The position numbers were made by a program, and so were the translations under genes. Source: JASGDN01 sp049841275 (lineage in GTDB: Bacteria; Chloroflexota; Chloroflexia; Thermomicrobiales; UBA6265). From it: a stretch of 64,000 nt of DNA. Shown piece by piece: positions 34,396-43,223 of this stretch. The notes beneath the pieces are model-generated. The model ran no database searches. It had not been told where the DNA came from and saw nothing but the letters and a program-made list of their open reading frames with translations. How positions within the stretch are numbered: the stretch's first letter is position 1; each line of letters opens with the position of its first letter. The stretch covers positions 1 to 64,000 of the forward strand of contig JASGDN010000075.1 of assembly GCA_049841275.1 (NCBI GenBank). The letters run 5' to 3'.

Positions 34396-34821
34396 ATGAT
34401 CGTGCAGCAAACCTCGCCCGGACGCACCTTCTGGGTGCGCCTCGACCCGCATCAGGATGTCCTGCTCGGCCTCCGTCAGGCAGTCGCCGAGGCGGGAATC
34501 GCCAACGGCGTCATCCTCGGCGCCGTCGGGTCGCTCAGCGCCTGGCATTTCCACGTCGTCAGTTCCACCGACCTGCCACCCGCCAACGCCTTCGTGCGTG
34601 GCGATGGTCCGTGGGACATCGTGAACGTGAACGGCGCGATTCTCGGTGGCCGCGTCCACGCCCACATCACCTTCACGAACGAGACGCAAACCCTTGGCGG
34701 CCATCTCGAAGAAGGAACGACCGTCCTCACCTTCGCCATCATCTTCATTCAGGAGACGCCGGACGCAGATCTCTCGCAATGGGATACCGTCGGCCCTCTC
34801 GCACCTCCGGACCCTGCGTAA
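34396..34821 (+). CDS. PPC (DUF296) domain protein
   Basis: A 141-residue single-domain protein of the plants-and-prokaryotes-conserved family. It opens RTFWVRLDPHQDVLLGLRQ and has VNGAILGGRVHAHITFTNE, then the hallmark GGHLEEGTTVLTFAIIF near residue 97-113. The GGHL segment forms the conserved core of the trimeric PPC fold. Bacterial members are often called DNA-binding, but their role is unproven. It starts 28 bp after the binding-protein gene in the same direction and may be cotranscribed. Confidence 0.85.
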   Translation: MIVQQTSPGRTFWVRLDPHQDVLLGLRQAVAEAGIANGVILGAVGSLSAWHFHVVSSTDLPPANAFVRGDGPWDIVNVNGAILGGRVHAHITFTNETQTLGGHLEEGTTVLTFAIIFIQETPDADLSQWDTVGPLAPPDPA

Positions 34822-35176
34822 CACGAGGTTGGCGCTCCCGACCTGGGAGTGGCCCTGCCTTCACCCTCCCGCATCATCCCGCCGGGACGTCATTCTCGAT
34901 TGGCGCCCCTTCCGGATTCAGCTGTACGACTCCTTGCGAAATGCATCCAGAAGACCCTCCTGCAGGATACCCACCGCACACTCAACCTGGCATGTCATTC
35001 TGAGCGCAGCGAAGAACCCCCGTGCGAAGCACATCCGGTGCAGCCGGATCCAGGACGCAGCTTCGCTGACCTCGTGCATCCACGGACACACGCCGGATTG
35101 CCGTGCGGAGGAAGCCACCAGGTATCGACCAGGGGGCGATCGCCCGAATGATGGTCCTCTTTCCAGCCTGGGGACC
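34822..35176. other. 355-bp gap carrying one copy of a dispersed-type intergenic repeat
   Basis: No gene is apparent. At 34993-35022 the sequence TGTCATTCTGAGCGCAGCGA and following bases match a motif often seen repeated between genes in other bacteria. Its conceptual translations contain HSERSEE and ILSAAKNP, which are known annotation artefacts. Only one copy is in this window, so repeat status here is by recognition. Confidence 0.55.
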
Positions 35177-36511
35177 CTACATTACCGGCGTCGCCGTTCC
35201 CGTGCTTCCGGGAGACGCGACCGGCGTGGCCGTCCCGGTCGGGATCGCCCACGGCACAGGTACGTCCGGTGCTGGCAGCGGCACCCCGCCATCCTCCGCC
35301 AGCCACGTCCAGACCGGACCGCACCCGGCAAACGGGCAGTACGTCAGTACCTCATCGACCACCCAATGCCCCGATTCCTGCGTCATCACATACAGAGGCG
35401 GAGCGACGGCATCCAACGGTGGCAGATCGACATCGAACCTGGCGATATCCTCCTGGGTCACGCGTTGCCCGTCGAGGAGAAAGCCAAGCATCGTCGCGGG
35501 AAGGGCAATCCGGCCATCGTCAAGCGAGACGGCATGCATCGGATCGAAGGTCACGACCTGAACGAACTGCACACCGGCGGGAAGCTGCACCGCCCGCTCC
35601 CAATACGGCCATGCTCGCGGCTCCGCAGACGCTGGCGTCCCCTCCGGAAGTCCAATATAGGCAGAGGGCGCCTTAGGATCGATCGTCGCCGAGAGCAGCA
35701 TCCCGTGGGTCAGATCCGCCTCCAGCGTCTCGGACCGGCTGATCGTCCGCGCCGCCGAGTCGGACTGGAAGAACGTGTACGAGGGGGACGAAAGCGTCCG
35801 CTCCTGTGCCCTGAGCGAGAATGCCTCGCAGGCGAACTGCCGCCGCGCAGCGTCCGCCGCCGCAACGGCGTCCGCGTCGGACGGCCTTCCGGCCACGGCA
35901 TACGAACGCCCGGAGATGTCCGGTTGCGTCTGCATGATCTCTGCATAGTCTTCATGCGACATCGGCGCGGCATCGCAATCCGCCGGGTCCGGCCAGGCCA
36001 ACCATGATTCGGTCGCCACGGGCGATGGCGAGGCCAACGCCGTTCCCACTGCCAGCGATGTCGCCGAAGCAAGCAGGTTCCCGTCACCGCCGCCCGGCCG
36101 CAGCGACCACGCCATACTCACCATCGCCAACAGCACGGCCGCGATCGCCGCCATCGAAAGCCACGAGCCCACCGCGCGCAGGCCGGATCGCCCCCGATGT
36201 TCCCGCGGCCGTGGCACAGCCGGCAATCCCAGAGAGGGCAGCGCCGCCGCCTGGAAGGCAACCGCCTGCTTCGAACCAATCGTGGCGGGACGCGGCCGCG
36301 ACGCCGCCAGGACCTCATCCCACAACGCATCGAGCCTGGCGAAGGAGGCTTCCTCTTCCGCGCCGAGCGGCGTCGCGCGGACCAACCGGGCGACATCCAG
36401 CAACGGCGCGATAGCCTCGGATCGCGTCGTCGGCTCTCCGTCGAGCGCAGTGTTCAATGCGTCCACGGAATCGGGATCGGCAGGTTGGGCGCGAAAACGG
36501 TCATCCGTCAT
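35177..36511 (-). CDS. single-pass membrane protein, probable anti-sigma-type partner of the upstream ECF sigma
   Basis: A 444-residue protein. Residues 1-110 are cytoplasmic and acidic/helical, one transmembrane helix spans about 115-137 (MAAIAAVLLAMVSMAWSL), and a large extracytoplasmic domain follows. Its ATG overlaps the sigma stop as ATGA, indicating strict coupling. The extracytoplasmic part begins with DCDAAPMSHEDYAEIM, which resembles ECAVAPLSRPEVLSIL in the partner of the second sigma (48965). No zinc anti-sigma motif (HxxxCxxC) is present, so anti-sigma action is inferred from context only. Confidence 0.65.
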   Translation of the reverse strand: MTDDRFRAQPADPDSVDALNTALDGEPTTRSEAIAPLLDVARLVRATPLGAEEEASFARLDALWDEVLAASRPRPATIGSKQAVAFQAAALPSLGLPAVPRPREHRGRSGLRAVGSWLSMAAIAAVLLAMVSMAWSLRPGGGDGNLLASATSLAVGTALASPSPVATESWLAWPDPADCDAAPMSHEDYAEIMQTQPDISGRSYAVAGRPSDADAVAAADAARRQFACEAFSLRAQERTLSSPSYTFFQSDSAARTISRSETLEADLTHGMLLSATIDPKAPSAYIGLPEGTPASAEPRAWPYWERAVQLPAGVQFVQVVTFDPMHAVSLDDGRIALPATMLGFLLDGQRVTQEDIARFDVDLPPLDAVAPPLYVMTQESGHWVVDEVLTYCPFAGCGPVWTWLAEDGGVPLPAPDVPVPWAIPTGTATPVASPGSTGTATPVM

Positions 36512-37248
36512 GGCAACGGTCCTTTGGTCGCGATCGTGGATGCGGCGGCTGGCAGGCGGTCGGACGAGGGGGAAGACGGCGAGTCGATGACGGCGGCCGG
36601 CACCGCCCGATGGTCGGCCAGCAGACGGCGCAAGGTCGCAAATGCCCGGAACTGGGCGGACTTCACGGCAGAGATCGGTATCCCCATCGCCTCGGCGATT
36701 TCGGCGCCGCTCAGCTCCGCCAACCGCAGTTCAAGGATCATCCGCTGGCGTTCGGGCAGGGCACGCACGGCCTCGCGAACAGCCTGGACATCATCCGAAA
36801 CCAGCGCCAGCTCTTCGGGCAACGGCGCAGGGTCCGGGATCGAGGGTGCCAGCGTCTCATCGGCATCGTCCCCGGCATCGAGTGGGACCGTCGGCCGCTC
36901 CTTCCGGCGCAAGTCGATCACGACGTTCGCCGCAATGCGAAAGAGCCACGCCCGGAAGGTCTTGCCCGGCTGGTCCGGATGCGGCTGAAAGGTCCGCACC
37001 GCACCGAGCACCTTCACGAATGTCTGCGACGTGGCGTCGGCGGCCAGATCGGCATCGCCCAACTGGCGGTGACAGAAGCGATAGATAGCCGGCGCATAGT
37101 CGCGATAGAGCGGCGCGAACGCAGCAGGATCGAGCGTGGCATCCCGCAGGATCGCCAACGTCGTCTCGTCGTCGGACCGGGCATCTGGCCGGTTCCCTCC
37201 CACGCTGGCCCGCTCTCCCTTTCCATCGCGTCTCGACCCGCTCTGCAT
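36508..37248 (-). CDS. ECF-type RNA polymerase sigma factor
   Basis: A 246-residue sigma factor. Region 2: FAPLYRDYAPAIYRFCHRQLGD, then DATSQTFVKVL and FRAWLFRIAANVVIDLRR. Region 4: ALPERQRMILELRLAELS, then EIAEAMGIPISAVKSAQFRAF as the -35-binding HTH. A Pro/Ser/Ala-rich tail extends about 20 residues beyond region 4. It is the first gene of a two-gene unit with the membrane partner and is divergent (184 bp) from the 37433 binding-protein gene, which could be one of its targets. Confidence 0.88.
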   Translation of the reverse strand: MQSGSRRDGKGERASVGGNRPDARSDDETTLAILRDATLDPAAFAPLYRDYAPAIYRFCHRQLGDADLAADATSQTFVKVLGAVRTFQPHPDQPGKTFRAWLFRIAANVVIDLRRKERPTVPLDAGDDADETLAPSIPDPAPLPEELALVSDDVQAVREAVRALPERQRMILELRLAELSGAEIAEAMGIPISAVKSAQFRAFATLRRLLADHRAVPAAVIDSPSSPSSDRLPAAASTIATKGPLP

Positions 37249-37432
37249 ACAAGAAACGGAGAACCCGGCCGGAGGTTACGGTCCAAACCGCGCTGGAACG
37301 GGTTCCAGGATCGTCCCAATCGCAGTATCGTAACGTCGGGCAGGGAAAGATCATGCATCGTCCCTGCCCCACGATGCCTCGCGACCCGCACGCGCGCGTC
37401 CAGGCTCGTCGGTCACCAGGAAAGGACCCGTC

Positions 37433-39220
37433 ATGACCGCGACCAGCAGAAGAACGTTCGATCGTCGCCAGTTCCTCGGGACAGCCGTCGCCACCGCCGC
37501 CGCAGGCATCACCCTCGATGCCGGACTCGCCGCTGCGCAGGCCACGCCCGAGGCTTCACCGGCTGCCTCGCCCGTTGGCGCCACCCCGGACCCGAACGCG
37601 ACCTTCAAGACCATCTCGGTCAGCCGCGAGGACTATCTGAAGACCATGCGCGACCACTACAAGATGGAGGACGCCGCGCACAAGGGCGGAGATGTCATCC
37701 AGGTTGCGCTGGTCGATATCGCCACGCTGAACCCATTGCTCGCGCAGGATCTCGCCGCCGGCTATATCCTCGGCCTCGTCTACCAGGGCATGGTCGGCCT
37801 CAGCCCCATCGACGGCACCCCGGTTCCCGCACTCGCCGACTCGTGGGAGATCAGCAGCGACGGCCTGCGCTATCGCCTTCACCTCAACCCGAACGCCACC
37901 TGGCACGACGGCCAGCCCGTCACCTCGGCAGACGTGATCGCCACCTTCGACGCCCTCCTCGCCAAGGACAGCCTCGCCGCCAACAGTGCCACCATCCACT
38001 CGCTCCTCGCGACGTACACGGCCCCCGACGACCATACGGTCGAACTGACCGCCACCGACCAGATCGCCACCTTCCTCGAACAGGTCGGCACCATCTCCGT
38101 GATGCCGAACCATCTCTGGAAGGACGTGAAGATCACCGACTGGCCCGCCGACCCCGGCTCCACCGGCCAGGACCCCAAGCGCGTGATCGGCACCGGCCCG
38201 TTCACGTTCGTCGAGTGGGTGCAGGGCGACCACGCCACCGTCGCCCGCAACGACAGCTACTGGCTGCCAGACGAGATTCCCGCCATCGACCGCTACATCT
38301 ACCGGGTCGTCGGCGATGGCGCCAGTGCCCTCCAGGCCATGACTGCCGGTGAGGTCGATGTGGCCGGACTCTCGGCAGCGCAGGCGCCGTCCTTCATCAA
38401 GGACAACCCCGACCTCACCATCACCGCATTCGACACGACGCACATGTACTACTACATCACGAATCTCGACACCGAGAAGGTGCCATTCTTCGGCGATGTC
38501 CGCGTCCGCCAGGCGATGGTCTGGGCGCTCGACCGCGATCTCATCGCCCATCAGATCTTCAACGACTACGCCGTTCGCGCCGACGGCACCCAGCCGCCGG
38601 TCAGCCCGGCCTACGCGCCGGACAAGATCACGAGCATCTACACCTCCGACCCCGACAAGGCAAAGGCATTGCTCGACGAGGCCGGTTGGACGCTCGGGGG
38701 TGACGGCGTCCGCACGAAGGACGGGGTCCGCTTCTCGGTGGAGATCCTCTACACGAACTCTTCGGTCCAGAACCAGCAGCTCATACCCTACATGCAGCAG
38801 TGCTGGAAGGACATCGGCATCGAGCTGACCAGTTCGGCCATGCCCTTCCCCACGATGCTGGAACGTCTGGACAAGGGCGACTTCACCATGTCGCTCACCG
38901 GATTCTCCTTCACACCGGACGGCAACCAGGGCGTGATGTACCGCAGCGACTCCTGGTACCCGGCGGGGTTCAACATCGCCAAGTACGCCAACCCGAAGTA
39001 CGACGAGCTCGATACCGCCCAGCAGCGCGAACTCGACGTGGCGAAGCGGCGGGATCTGCTGATCCAGGCCTCGAACGTCCTTGCCGCCGATGTCCCGAAC
39101 GTGCCGATCGTCTTCGACAGGACGGTTACCGCATCGGATCCGCGCCTGCACAACTTCTTCCCGAGCGGCTACTTCGCCGCCTCGGTCTGGCAATATCAGT
39201 GGGTCTGGCGCGAAGCCTGA
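37433..39220 (+). CDS. ABC transporter substrate-binding protein, family 5, copy 2
   Basis: A 595-residue exported protein. Tat leader: DRRQFLGTAVATAAAGI, then AAQATPEASPAASPVG. It resembles copy 1 (32565) and the remnant at 41589: VPALADSWEISSDGLRYRL, GTGPFTFVEWVQGDHATVAR, DVRVRQAMVWALDRDLIAH. It probably binds an oligopeptide or similar solute outside the membrane; the ligand is unknown. No transporter core genes are adjacent. A perfect hairpin follows at 39244. Confidence 0.88.
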   Translation: MTATSRRTFDRRQFLGTAVATAAAGITLDAGLAAAQATPEASPAASPVGATPDPNATFKTISVSREDYLKTMRDHYKMEDAAHKGGDVIQVALVDIATLNPLLAQDLAAGYILGLVYQGMVGLSPIDGTPVPALADSWEISSDGLRYRLHLNPNATWHDGQPVTSADVIATFDALLAKDSLAANSATIHSLLATYTAPDDHTVELTATDQIATFLEQVGTISVMPNHLWKDVKITDWPADPGSTGQDPKRVIGTGPFTFVEWVQGDHATVARNDSYWLPDEIPAIDRYIYRVVGDGASALQAMTAGEVDVAGLSAAQAPSFIKDNPDLTITAFDTTHMYYYITNLDTEKVPFFGDVRVRQAMVWALDRDLIAHQIFNDYAVRADGTQPPVSPAYAPDKITSIYTSDPDKAKALLDEAGWTLGGDGVRTKDGVRFSVEILYTNSSVQNQQLIPYMQQCWKDIGIELTSSAMPFPTMLERLDKGDFTMSLTGFSFTPDGNQGVMYRSDSWYPAGFNIAKYANPKYDELDTAQQRELDVAKRRDLLIQASNVLAADVPNVPIVFDRTVTASDPRLHNFFPSGYFAASVWQYQWVWREA

Positions 39221-39243
39221 CCGACCGAAACGGACATCGCATT

Positions 39244-39273
39244 CCGGGCCATCGGCAATTGCCGATGGCCCGG
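39244..39273 (+). terminator. 30-bp perfect palindrome terminator
   Basis: CCGGGCCATCGGCAA and its exact complement directly abut (39244-39258, 39259-39273), 23 bp past the binding-protein stop. Confidence 0.75.
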
Positions 39274-39381
39274 TGCCTTCCCCGCTTGCTCGGCCAGATC
39301 GCCAGAAACACACCTATCCCCGGTCTCGGCACACCCAGCGCCACCATGCCCTGGCAGTCACAACAACCCCACGATGCAAAC

Positions 39382-40773
39382 TCAACGCCTATGGCGCACC
39401 GTTCGAAGCAGGACGAAACCCAGGACCGCACCGATCAAAGCCCAGAGCGCACCGATCAGGATGATACGGTTGAGCCCGTCGATGTATCCGCCAGTGGTCG
39501 TGGGGTATGTCCCGAGGATGGCCCCATAGAGACTGATACCGAGCGTGAAGCCGAGTTGCAGCGCCGTGTTATTGATCCCCGATGCCATGCCAACCTGATG
39601 CGGAGAAACATCGACACCAAGGGACCCGAGTACGGGAAGGGCGATGCCGCAGCCGAGCCCGATGGCGATCATCCCGGGAACAAGGTGTCCCAGGCCCGTG
39701 TCCGGGGTGATCCCGAGCATACCGCCGAGCCCGACGGCGATGAGCAGGAGAGCGGCTCCAACGGAGGTCCTGGCCTGGATGCGATCGAAGAATGTACCGA
39801 GAACGCTGCCCGCAACCATGATCGGGATCACCAAGGGCAGGAAGGCAAGCCCGGCCTGGATAACGCTATAGCCAAGGTAGTTTTGGAAATAGACCGACAG
39901 ATAAACAAAGAGGCCGAAGACGCTACCTTGTACGGTGAACGAGCCGATCTGCGTTCCCACGAATCTGGAGTGCTTGAAAAGCCCGAAGTCGAGGATCGGA
40001 TGCTCCAGTCGGCTCTCCAAGATGAAAAAGACGGTTATCGTCAGGGTGGCAACGATCAGGCAGGTCAGGATGAGTGGAGAGGTCCACCCCTTCTCGTTCG
40101 CGCTCAGGAGCGCGAAAACGAGCGAGACAAGTGAGAGTGCAAGAAGGATTGGACCGGCGATGTCGATTCGGTGGTCCCGGAGCAATGGTTCGCGTCTCAG
40201 CAGTGCAGTCCAGCCAATCGCAAGGGCGACGGCCGCGATGGGCAGATTGACGAAGAAGATCCATCGCCATCCCAGGCTATGTACCAGAAGAGCGCCGACA
40301 ACCGGCCCGAGCACCACGGCGATTCCTGCCGTGGTGCCCCGCACCGCGAAGGCCGTCCCCCGGGCGGCGCCTGTGTAGGTCTGGCCGATCAGGGCGAGCG
40401 TCGTAGCAAACATGAATGCACCAGCGACGCCTTGGACGACTCGCGCAACAATCAGGAAGGCAACCGTTGGCGCGAACCCACATGCCAACGATGCGACCGC
40501 AAAAAGAGCGATCCCCAACAGGAACAACCGCCGCCGGCCAAAGCGATCGGCAAGGGTGCCCGCAGTGAGTTGCACGCCTGCCATGGCAAGGGTATAGGCA
40601 TTCATCACCCACTGCAGGTCGGTCAGGTTTCCACCAAGGTCCCGAGCCATCGCCGGCAGCGCCACGATCGTCACCGTCGCATCGAGCATCAGCATGAGGA
40701 CCGCTAGGACAATCCCTGCGAGCGGGACCCATCGGGTACGAGTTGCAGCCATGGAGGCTGGCGAGCCGTTCAT
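39382..40773 (-). CDS. MFS drug:H+ antiporter, DHA2 (14-segment) type
   Basis: A 463-residue efflux protein. The DHA2 signature is LDATVTIVALPAMARDLG in the first transmembrane helix; the loop 2-3 motif is GTLADRFGRRRLFL. Motif C in helix 5 (AVVLGPVVGALLVHSLGWRWIFFVNLP) marks an exporter. Fourteen hydrophobic segments can be counted. It is divergent from a TetR regulator, with two tetO-like sites in the 105-bp gap, so expression is probably induced by a drug ligand. Codon use is visibly less GC-biased than in neighbours. Confidence 0.88.
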   Translation of the reverse strand: MNGSPASMAATRTRWVPLAGIVLAVLMLMLDATVTIVALPAMARDLGGNLTDLQWVMNAYTLAMAGVQLTAGTLADRFGRRRLFLLGIALFAVASLACGFAPTVAFLIVARVVQGVAGAFMFATTLALIGQTYTGAARGTAFAVRGTTAGIAVVLGPVVGALLVHSLGWRWIFFVNLPIAAVALAIGWTALLRREPLLRDHRIDIAGPILLALSLVSLVFALLSANEKGWTSPLILTCLIVATLTITVFFILESRLEHPILDFGLFKHSRFVGTQIGSFTVQGSVFGLFVYLSVYFQNYLGYSVIQAGLAFLPLVIPIMVAGSVLGTFFDRIQARTSVGAALLLIAVGLGGMLGITPDTGLGHLVPGMIAIGLGCGIALPVLGSLGVDVSPHQVGMASGINNTALQLGFTLGISLYGAILGTYPTTTGGYIDGLNRIILIGALWALIGAVLGFVLLRTVRHRR

Positions 40774-40784
40774 CGAAAACTAAC

Positions 40785-40797
40785 CTATCAATGATCG
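40785..40797. promoter_or_regulatory. tetO-like operator, pump-proximal
   Basis: CTATCAATGATCG differs by one base from the CTATCAATGATAG core of the Tn10 tetO1 operator (as I recall it). It is 12 bp upstream of the efflux-pump start. Its centre is 34 bp from the second operator. Confidence 0.75.
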
Positions 40798-40818
40798 TCT
40801 ATGTCTATCGTCGATATA

Positions 40819-40831
40819 CTATCACTGATAG
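40819..40831. promoter_or_regulatory. tetO-like operator, regulator-proximal
   Basis: CTATCACTGATAG is the exact 13-bp core of the Tn10 tetO2 operator (reverse complement of CTATCAGTGATAG). It lies 48 bp upstream of the TetR start codon. Confidence 0.8.
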
Positions 40832-40878
40832 ACAAGAGCGTCCAGTGCTAGACTACAGGTGATCTAAAGGAGGACGTC

Positions 40879-41574
40879 TTGGCCAATCACGACGAACGGG
40901 ACGTAGCCTATTCATGGGCGGCGCTACACAATGCCCCCAGGACACGCCTGGACCGGGGCGAAATCGTGCGGGTCGCGCTCGATATGCTCGACGAGGACGG
41001 CCTTGAACAGTTCAGCACCAGGAAACTCGCCGCCCGCCTGGGTATCAAGTCACCATCGCTCTACTGGCATGTGAAAGGCAGGGAGGAACTCTTCGCCCTT
41101 GTAATCGACCATGTCGTCGGTCTGTGCGACCTGCCATCGCGCACGCAGACCTGGCAAACACAGCTACGCACGATCGGCCATGGCCTGCGGAGCGCATTGA
41201 TCGAGCACGGCTCCACTCCGCAACTGTTGCTTGGACGTCCGATGTTCGGCCCGAACGGGCTCCGTCTGGCGGACCATATCATCGGCGCACTGCGGGACAA
41301 TGGCTTCACCGACAAGCTCGCCAGTTACGGCTATATCGTCTTTATCAATTACGTCGTGGGCTTTGCCAGCCAGGAAACCGCCTTCGGCAAGGGGCCAGGA
41401 GGCCAGAAACGGCTGGATCAACTCCAACGGTTCCTGAACGACCTGCCTGCACAGCAATATCCCGATCTCACCGCTGTCGCAGGCGTCCTCACCGAAGGCC
41501 GCTTCACCGAACGATTCGCTCTTGGTCTCACGGCAATCCTCACAGAGCTCGACAAACAGCGGCAAATATCTTGA
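40879..41574 (+). CDS. TetR-class repressor with TetR_C-type ligand domain
   Basis: A 231-residue repressor starting at TTG 40879 with a consensus AAAGGAGGA site. The HTH (about 46-68) reads STRKLAARLGIKSPSLYWHVKGR, closely matching the classical tetracycline repressor, in which the recognition helix is followed by LYWHVKN. The recognition residues Ser/Thr, Leu, Tyr, Trp and His are kept, consistent with the tetO cores found upstream. The C-terminal domain follows the TetR_C pattern rather than generic AcrR. Target: the divergent DHA2 pump and itself. Whether the ligand is a tetracycline is not shown. Confidence 0.88.
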   Translation: MANHDERDVAYSWAALHNAPRTRLDRGEIVRVALDMLDEDGLEQFSTRKLAARLGIKSPSLYWHVKGREELFALVIDHVVGLCDLPSRTQTWQTQLRTIGHGLRSALIEHGSTPQLLLGRPMFGPNGLRLADHIIGALRDNGFTDKLASYGYIVFINYVVGFASQETAFGKGPGGQKRLDQLQRFLNDLPAQQYPDLTAVAGVLTEGRFTERFALGLTAILTELDKQRQIS

Positions 41575-41588
41575 ACGTAGTTGCCACA

Positions 41589-43154
41589 ATGATCGATCGC
41601 AGACCGGAGCTGCGAGGATTATCCCTCCATGGCAAGACCGGTGGGGACCTCATCCAGGTTCATACCGGCGATATCAAGACGCTGAATCCAGTCCTCCGCT
41701 CCGACATCGCCTCCGGCTGGATCACCGGTCTCATCTTCGAGAGCCTCGTCGGGGTCTCCGTGGTCGAGGGCGAACTGATCCCGGGCCTGGCCGATACGTG
41801 GGAGGTCAACGCCGACGGCACGCGCGCCCGCTTCCACATCAACCCCGATGCCGCCTGGCACGATGGCAAGCCCGTCACCGCCGAGGATGTCGTCTACTCC
41901 TTCGATGCCGTGCTCGCCAAAGATAGTCTGAGCCCGAACCGGGCCGACATCATGCGAGCCTTGGAGTCCTACTCCATCATCGATGACAAGACCGTCGAAG
42001 TCGTGGCGCCCAGCCCCAGCGCGACCTTCATCTATCAGGTCGGCACACTCGCCATCGTCCCGAAGCACATCTGGGCGGATGTCCTGTTCGCCGATTGGGC
42101 TACCGCCCCCGGCACCACGGCGTCCGATCCCACCAAGGTCGTCGGCAGCGGCCCGTTTAAGTTCGTCGAATGGGTGCAGGAAGACCACGTCACGGTCGAA
42201 CGCAACGCCGATTACTGGCTTACCGACCAGACCCCGCACATCGATCGCTACATCTACCGCGTCGTCGCCGATGCCACCTCATCGCTGCAGACGCTGGAAA
42301 TCGGCGAATCGGACATCATGGTGCTCTCCCCGGCACAGGTCCCGGCCTTCATTCAGGACAACCCGGACATCCCGGTCTTCCAGCACCCCCGGTCGCACAT
42401 GACCTATGCACGAGGACAAGACCTCGCTCTTCGAGGATGTCCGCGTCCGCCAGGCCATGATGTGGGCACTGGACCGCGATCTGATGGTGGAAACGATCTG
42501 GGCAGGCTATGCCGTCCGCGCCGACGGCCCCCCAACCACCGCTCTCCCCGGCCTATGCGCCCGAGGAGATCACGACGATCTATCGCTACGATCCGGACAA
42601 GGCGAAGGCACTGCTTGATGAGGCGGGCTGGGCCGTCGGCGGTGATGCCATCCGCACGAAAGACGGTCAGCGGTTCGCCTTCGACTTCACCTATGAGGAA
42701 GACAGTACGACACTCGCCCAGTTGGTTCCCTACCTGCAGCAATGCTGGAAAGAACTCGGCCTGGAGATGAACGCTGTCACCATGCCGTTCCCCGCCCAGC
42801 AGGACCAGATCAACAAGCGCGACTACGACATCGCCCTCACCGCCATCACGCTCGGCACCACCGGAAACCAGGGCATCATGTACCGCTCCGACGCCACCTA
42901 TCCGGCCGGTTTCAACGAGGTCAAATACAGCAATCCCGAATACGACCGCCTGGACGACCTGCAACGGCGCGAACTCGATCCCGAGAAGCGGCGCGCTGCT
43001 GATCGAGCAATCGAACATCATCGCCCACGATGTGCCGATGGCCCCACTCGTCTTCGACAATGGCCTGGTCGCCAACAACCCGCGCGTCCGCAACTACTTC
43101 CCGACCGGCTACTCCTTCAGCTGGTCGATCCCCTGGGCCTGGGTCGCCGAATAG
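41589..43154 (+). pseudogene. ABC substrate-binding protein family 5, copy 3: leaderless and multiply frameshifted
   Basis: Homologous throughout to the 37433 gene, but broken. There is no signal sequence: homology starts at GGDLIQVHTGDIKTLNP, 14 bp after the TetR stop. Frame 1 ends after HMTYARG near 42405, where about 14 nt appear deleted before HEDKTSLFEDVRVRQAM. The frame is lost again at about 42525, where one extra C sits in a C run (PPLSPAYAPEE follows). It is lost a third time near 42995, where GCGCGC seems short by two bases before LLIEQSNIIAHDVPMAP. The natural end is WSIPWAWVAE at 43154. Not functional as it stands. Confidence 0.85.
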
Positions 43155-43189
43155 CGCTTCCTCACACGCGCCAGATGCCAGATGGATGC

Positions 43190-43222
43190 AGGAGGCCAGA
43201 AACGATGTGTTTCTGACCTCCT
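43190..43222. terminator. hairpin between convergent remnants
   Basis: AGGAGGCCAGAAAC pairs with GTTTCTGACCTCCT with one C-A mismatch, around a 5-nt loop. A short T run follows on the plus strand. It lies between the ends of the binding-protein remnant and the VOC pseudogene and could serve both. Confidence 0.7.
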
Positions 43223-43223
43223 T

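Noticed and set aside
34981..35040. Short ORFs containing HSERSEE and ILSAAKNP
   Set aside because: These strings come from a common intergenic repeat and are known spurious translations.
37556..39313. 585-codon minus-strand ORF over the 37433 binding protein
   Set aside because: Antisense shadow: Val/Gly/Asp-rich composition, no ribosome-binding site, and the plus-strand gene is unambiguous.
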